Of a stretch of 38,094 nucleotides of DNA, positions 36,572 through 38,094 are shown piece after piece. The stretch's first letter is position 1, and each line of letters opens with the position of its first letter. The notes under the pieces were generated by a model, which did not search any database, was not told where the DNA came from, and was given only the letters and a program-made list of their open reading frames with translations. Made by a program: the position numbers and the translations under genes. The stretch comes from Bacteroidales bacterium (GTDB lineage: Bacteria; Bacteroidota; Bacteroidia; Bacteroidales; Paludibacteraceae): assembly GCA_018066005.1 (NCBI GenBank), contig JAGHSG010000080.1, positions 1 through 38,094 on the forward strand, in the 5' to 3' direction.

Positions 36572-37987
36572 ATGAAACTAACCTTGTTATCACCGGCAAA
36601 GAATCTGGACGTGGCACGTGCGGCTATTCAGGCGGGTGCGGATGCTGTTTATATCGGCGCTCCGCAGTTTGGGGCGCGGCAGGCTGCATCCAACTCGTTG
36701 GAAGATATAGCAACGCTGGTCGGCGAAGCCCATGCGTACGGGGTGCAGGTGTTAGTGACGCTGAATACACTCCTCACGGACGAAGAGAAGCCGCAGGCGG
36801 TAGCCCTCGCGCACGCGTTATATAAGATAGGTGTGGATGCCCTGATTATTCAGGACCTCTCCTTGCTGCAAGAAGACCTTCCGCCGATTCGTCTGCATGC
36901 TTCTACGCAATGCGACAACCGCACGCCCGAACAGGTGTTGCGTTTGCGCGACTTAGGCTTCAAGCGGGTCGTCTTGGCACGTGAATTGGGAATAGACGAG
37001 ATACGTGCTATCCATGATGCCGTGGGGGATAGTGTCGAGTTGGAAGCCTTTGTGCATGGCGCGTTATGTGTCTCGTATTCAGGGTGTTGCTATATGTCCG
37101 AAGTGCTGATGAACCGCTCCGCCAATAGGGGCTGTTGTGCGCAGATGTGCCGGCAGCAATACGATTTGTTGGACGCGTCTATGAACGAAGTGCCGGACGA
37201 TAACGGCAAGCCTATCCATCAGCGTTATTTGCTCTCGCTGCAAGATATGGACCGCTCCCTGTACCTGCAAGAAATGATAGATGCCGGTGTCACGACCTTC
37301 AAGATAGAAGGTCGCCTCAAAGATGCCGACTACGTCACCAATATCACCGCTTACTACCGCCAAAAACTCGATGCCATCAATCCATCAAGAGCCACGCAAG
37401 TGGCGCATCAATCCATCATTTGGAGTTTTACTCCTAATCCCGAAAAAACGTTTCATCGGGGGGCTACGGATTATTTCTTGCACGGTCGCACCCCTCACAT
37501 GGCTAATTTTGAGACACCCAAATCAACCGGTGAACGGATTACCGAGCGTACTGTTTTGCACCCGGGTGACGGTATCTGCTTTGGTGACCAAGGTTTCTCC
37601 GTCAATGCCATCCGCGAGGGTAGGATAGTGCCCAATAAACCCGTTCATATCCCTGCCGGCACACCCCTCTATCGCAATCTGGATATCGAATTTCAACGTT
37701 CCTTACGTGCCGAGAGACGTGTGCTTATTGACATCGTTTTTGAAGAGATACCGACCGGTTTTCGCCTTACTATGGGGGAGCAGTCGGCGGAATTTACTTA
37801 CCCGCATACGCCGGCCCATAACCCCGAGCGGGCATTAAGAACCATACGCGAACAGTTGAGCAAGTTGGGTGACACCATCTATGCCGTTCGCGACATAACC
37901 ATTCATACACAACCCTATTTTATACCAATCAGTCAACTCAATCAATGGAGACGTTCAGTACTCGACAAAATAAAGACACGCCGTTGA
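36572..37987 (+). CDS. Peptidase U32 family protein (main body)
   Basis: LLSPAKNLDVARAAIQAGADAVYIG; LEAFVHGALCVSYSGCCYMS; RGCCAQMCRQQYDL; TFKIEGRLKDADYV. Confidence 0.95.
   Translation: MKLTLLSPAKNLDVARAAIQAGADAVYIGAPQFGARQAASNSLEDIATLVGEAHAYGVQVLVTLNTLLTDEEKPQAVALAHALYKIGVDALIIQDLSLLQEDLPPIRLHASTQCDNRTPEQVLRLRDLGFKRVVLARELGIDEIRAIHDAVGDSVELEAFVHGALCVSYSGCCYMSEVLMNRSANRGCCAQMCRQQYDLLDASMNEVPDDNGKPIHQRYLLSLQDMDRSLYLQEMIDAGVTTFKIEGRLKDADYVTNITAYYRQKLDAINPSRATQVAHQSIIWSFTPNPEKTFHRGATDYFLHGRTPHMANFETPKSTGERITERTVLHPGDGICFGDQGFSVNAIREGRIVPNKPVHIPAGTPLYRNLDIEFQRSLRAERRVLIDIVFEEIPTGFRLTMGEQSAEFTYPHTPAHNPERALRTIREQLSKLGDTIYAVRDITIHTQPYFIPISQLNQWRRSVLDKIKTRR
37371..37423. repeat. Hairpin-plus-CATCAATCC module within the U32 gene
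   Basis: ATGCCATCAATCCATCAAGAGCCACGCAAGTGGCGCATCAATCCATCATTTGG; 27/30 match to the intergenic module near 219-248. Confidence 0.8.
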
Positions 37988-38094
37988 TGACCTGCCGTTA
38001 TTGCCTGCTCTATGAGTTAGGGCATTGCCGCAAGTCTAATCCTTATCCTAAGGATAAGGAACCGCGTTACTTACGCCTGAAGAATGGCACGATT
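37987..38094 (+). CDS. U32 C-terminal Cys-rich segment in a separate overlapping frame (runs off window)
   Basis: MTCRYCLLYELGHCRKSNPYPKDKEPRYLRLKNGTI, overlapping the U32 stop as TGATG. Confidence 0.65.
   Translation, partial: MTCRYCLLYELGHCRKSNPYPKDKEPRYLRLKNGTI

Overview
38.1-kb window from a Bacteroidota (probably Bacteroidales) genome; assignment rests on SusC/SusD genes, TAnnTTTG promoters and a T9SS-like C-terminal domain. (1) 0.46-30.9 kb, mostly minus strand: a (galacto)gluco-mannan utilisation locus with an AraC regulator, a small secreted beta-sandwich protein, SusC, SusD, an IPT/TIG surface glycan-binding lipoprotein, GH5, GH26, a T9SS-sorted multi-domain protein, GH27 (frameshifted), a ~3.1-kaa InlB/Flg_new-repeat adhesin-like protein (split by a frameshift), a small membrane-anchored protein, GH94 and GH130 (frameshifted). 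(2) 31.1-38.1 kb, plus strand: a compact housekeeping run (lipid kinase, dut, TPR protein, EnvC/M23, FKBP lipoprotein, Cys-rich lipoprotein, rimM, SpoU methyltransferase, U32 peptidase). Most notable non-coding signal: five ~150-bp dispersed elements (36-192, 304-457, 4238-4392, 14332-14485, 15914-16062) with near-invariant ends (ACAAAAACC ... CGATAAAC). Each encloses a 13-17-bp terminal helix plus internal hairpins whose sequences differ between copies while remaining base-paired, i.e. a covarying cloverleaf-like fold. Second: a large vocabulary of short-period repeats and hairpin modules fills the spacers and also enters reading frames (T9SS C-terminal domain, GH5 tail, GH27 signal peptide, U32 peptidase, a membrane-protein tail). 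Third: 74 bp that encode, in two frames of the same strand, both the conserved C-terminal motif of GH5 and the lipoprotein signal peptide of GH26. All functional names come from recognising translated sequence; no search was run.
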